Source: a virus
Virus record (IMG/VR): IMGVR_UViG_3300041809_001829
Location: 1-27,678 of that record
Strand: one strand, 5' to 3'
Length of the DNA: 27,678 nt
Positions 26,617 through 27,678 of this stretch are shown here, in pieces (the stretch's first letter is position 1; each line of letters opens with the position of its first letter). Both the position numbers and the translations under genes were made by a program. Under the pieces are notes generated by a model. It had not been told where the DNA came from and ran no database searches. It worked only from the letters and a program-made list of their open reading frames with translations.

Positions 26617-27558
26617 ATGGCACTCACAGGCACTGCCACGTCCGGTGCGGTTACCGGTCTGCCGCAGGCGATTTTGAATGTTTATTCGCGCGAGATCCAG
26701 CACCGGGCGTTGCCCGCGATGCGGTTCGAGCAATTCGCGGTGATCAAAGACGAGTTGACCCGCCAGCCGGGCTTGACCATCTACTTCACCATTTATGAGA
26801 ACCTGGCGCTCGGCGGTCCCTTGACCGAAGGCGTCAACATGACCACCCAAGCGATGACGGCATCGCAGGTGTTCGTAACCGTCACCGAGTACGGCAACGC
26901 GGTTGCAATCTCGGAACTGCTGCTTCAGTCTTCGTACGACGACGTCCTCACGGAAGCCGCGTACCAGTTGGGCCGCGATTACGCCCGTGTCACCGACCTG
27001 ATGCTGCGCAATGCCGTGCTGGCTTCCGCCAACACCATCGGCTCCGGCGGGGCCTGGCCGCTGACGAACGTCTCGCAGCCGATCCGCATGGACGACATCC
27101 GCGCCGGCGTCGAACGTCTGTACACGTTGAACGTTCCCAAGTTCAACGGCGATTTCTTCGCCTGCTTTGTTCACCCGCATCAGGCCTCCAGCCTGAAGCG
27201 CGATCCCGAGTGGGTTTCGGCGTCCTCGTACGGAGCGACCGAACAACTGTTCCGCGGGGAGCTTGGCCGATTCGACGACGTACGCTTTGTCGGCACGGGC
27301 CACATGAACAACGGGGCAGTGCTGTCCAACGATCCCGCCTACGACGCCACCCTGGTGGGCGCCGGCGCCGGCAGCATCAACCTGTACAAAGCGTGCCTCA
27401 TGGGCGACAACAGCTACGCATGGGCTGTGGGCCTGCCCGTCGAGATGAGGGACAACGGCGTCGAGGACTTCGGCCGCAAGCACTCGCTCGGGTGGTATTC
27501 GATCATGGGATCGAAGATCATCAACGGCGACAACATCCTCCCGATCGTGTCGGCGTAG
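26617..27558 (+). CDS. Major capsid protein, N4-gp56-like (313 aa)
   Basis: TAGGAGC upstream of ATG 26617. YSREIQHRALPAMRFEQFAV at the N-terminus, TIYFTIYENLALGGPLTEG (E-loop region), VTEYGNAVAISELL, and FACFVHPHQASSLKRDPEW followed by GELGRFDDVRFVGT are the marks of the HK97-fold coat family annotated as N4-gp56. Length fits. It forms the phage head with the portal at 23971. Confidence 0.85.
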   Translation: MALTGTATSGAVTGLPQAILNVYSREIQHRALPAMRFEQFAVIKDELTRQPGLTIYFTIYENLALGGPLTEGVNMTTQAMTASQVFVTVTEYGNAVAISELLLQSSYDDVLTEAAYQLGRDYARVTDLMLRNAVLASANTIGSGGAWPLTNVSQPIRMDDIRAGVERLYTLNVPKFNGDFFACFVHPHQASSLKRDPEWVSASSYGATEQLFRGELGRFDDVRFVGTGHMNNGAVLSNDPAYDATLVGAGAGSINLYKACLMGDNSYAWAVGLPVEMRDNGVEDFGRKHSLGWYSIMGSKIINGDNILPIVSA

Positions 27559-27604
27559 TTAGCGCCTGTTAGGCCAGAGGCTAAATTCAGACAGGAGACT
27601 AAAT

Positions 27605-27678
27605 ATGCCGCAAGGATCGCTTGGCTACGTCGGCGTGCAGCCGATCAACAAAGACGCTGCGCGCGATTTCATCGAAAA
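27605..27678 (+). CDS. Partial protein after capsid, N-terminus
   Basis: AGGAG lies 7 nt before ATG 27605, and the frame is open for 24 codons to the window end (MPQGSLGYVGVQPINKDAAR ...). In head operons this place often holds a decoration or head-completion protein, but too little is visible to say. Confidence 0.6.
   Translation, partial: MPQGSLGYVGVQPINKDAARDFIE

Overview
This window is a piece of a tailed double-stranded DNA phage (or prophage) genome with about 60% GC. It contains a large terminase, a portal, a scaffold-like protein and a major capsid protein in the usual order, surrounded by many small phage-type genes with tight ATGA overlaps. The host is not stated by the sequence. 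A small zinc-ribbon protein (10085-10360), a signal-peptide fibre-like protein and a twin-arginine lipoprotein resemble what I remember from Acidobacteriota, so I infer, weakly, an acidobacterial host.

Layout. 1-487: the start of a leftward gene and a small rightward gene. 488-2068: about 1.5 kb with almost no coding potential but many hairpins, a repeated promoter-like block, a sigma70-like promoter (1368-1395), a 114-nt long hairpin (1885-1998) and a Rho-independent terminator (2013-2042). 2069-10360: a rightward run of small, mostly unknown genes, many Cys-rich and probably zinc binding, with one AcrVA2-like protein at the end. 10381-10423: a bidirectional terminator. 10426-12729: a leftward cassette (papain-like protease, small coiled protein, glycosyltransferase, ribbon-helix-helix regulator) with a palindromic operator candidate at its divergent promoter region. 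12778-17051: rightward lipoprotein, glycosyltransferases and an FkbM methyltransferase. 17048-27678: terminase, small proteins, fibre/S74 proteins, a GT4 glycosyltransferase, a HAD phosphatase, portal, scaffold, capsid and the start of the next gene.

The main discovery is in 2474-6867. Six separate sequences each fold as a type I hammerhead ribozyme: a C(T/C)GA(T/A)GA core, stem II, GAAA, stem III, a TH cleavage site and stem I. Stems II and III differ in sequence between copies but keep pairing. Each sits exactly between two genes. Directly after each predicted cut comes the same leader: a GGC-GAAA-GC(C/T) hairpin, then a second hairpin whose stem varies but whose loop is always (G)GAAAG(G), the likely Shine-Dalgarno sequence, then a start codon, usually ATGGCAAA. 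A seventh gene (5893) has the same Shine-Dalgarno hairpin but a different, larger structured RNA in place of the hammerhead. The predicted outcome is a polycistronic early transcript that cuts itself into single-gene mRNAs, each with a structured 5' end and a displayed ribosome binding site.

The late region carries an unusual number of glycan genes (five glycosyltransferase-like proteins and one methyltransferase), which suggests that virion or host-surface glycans are modified.
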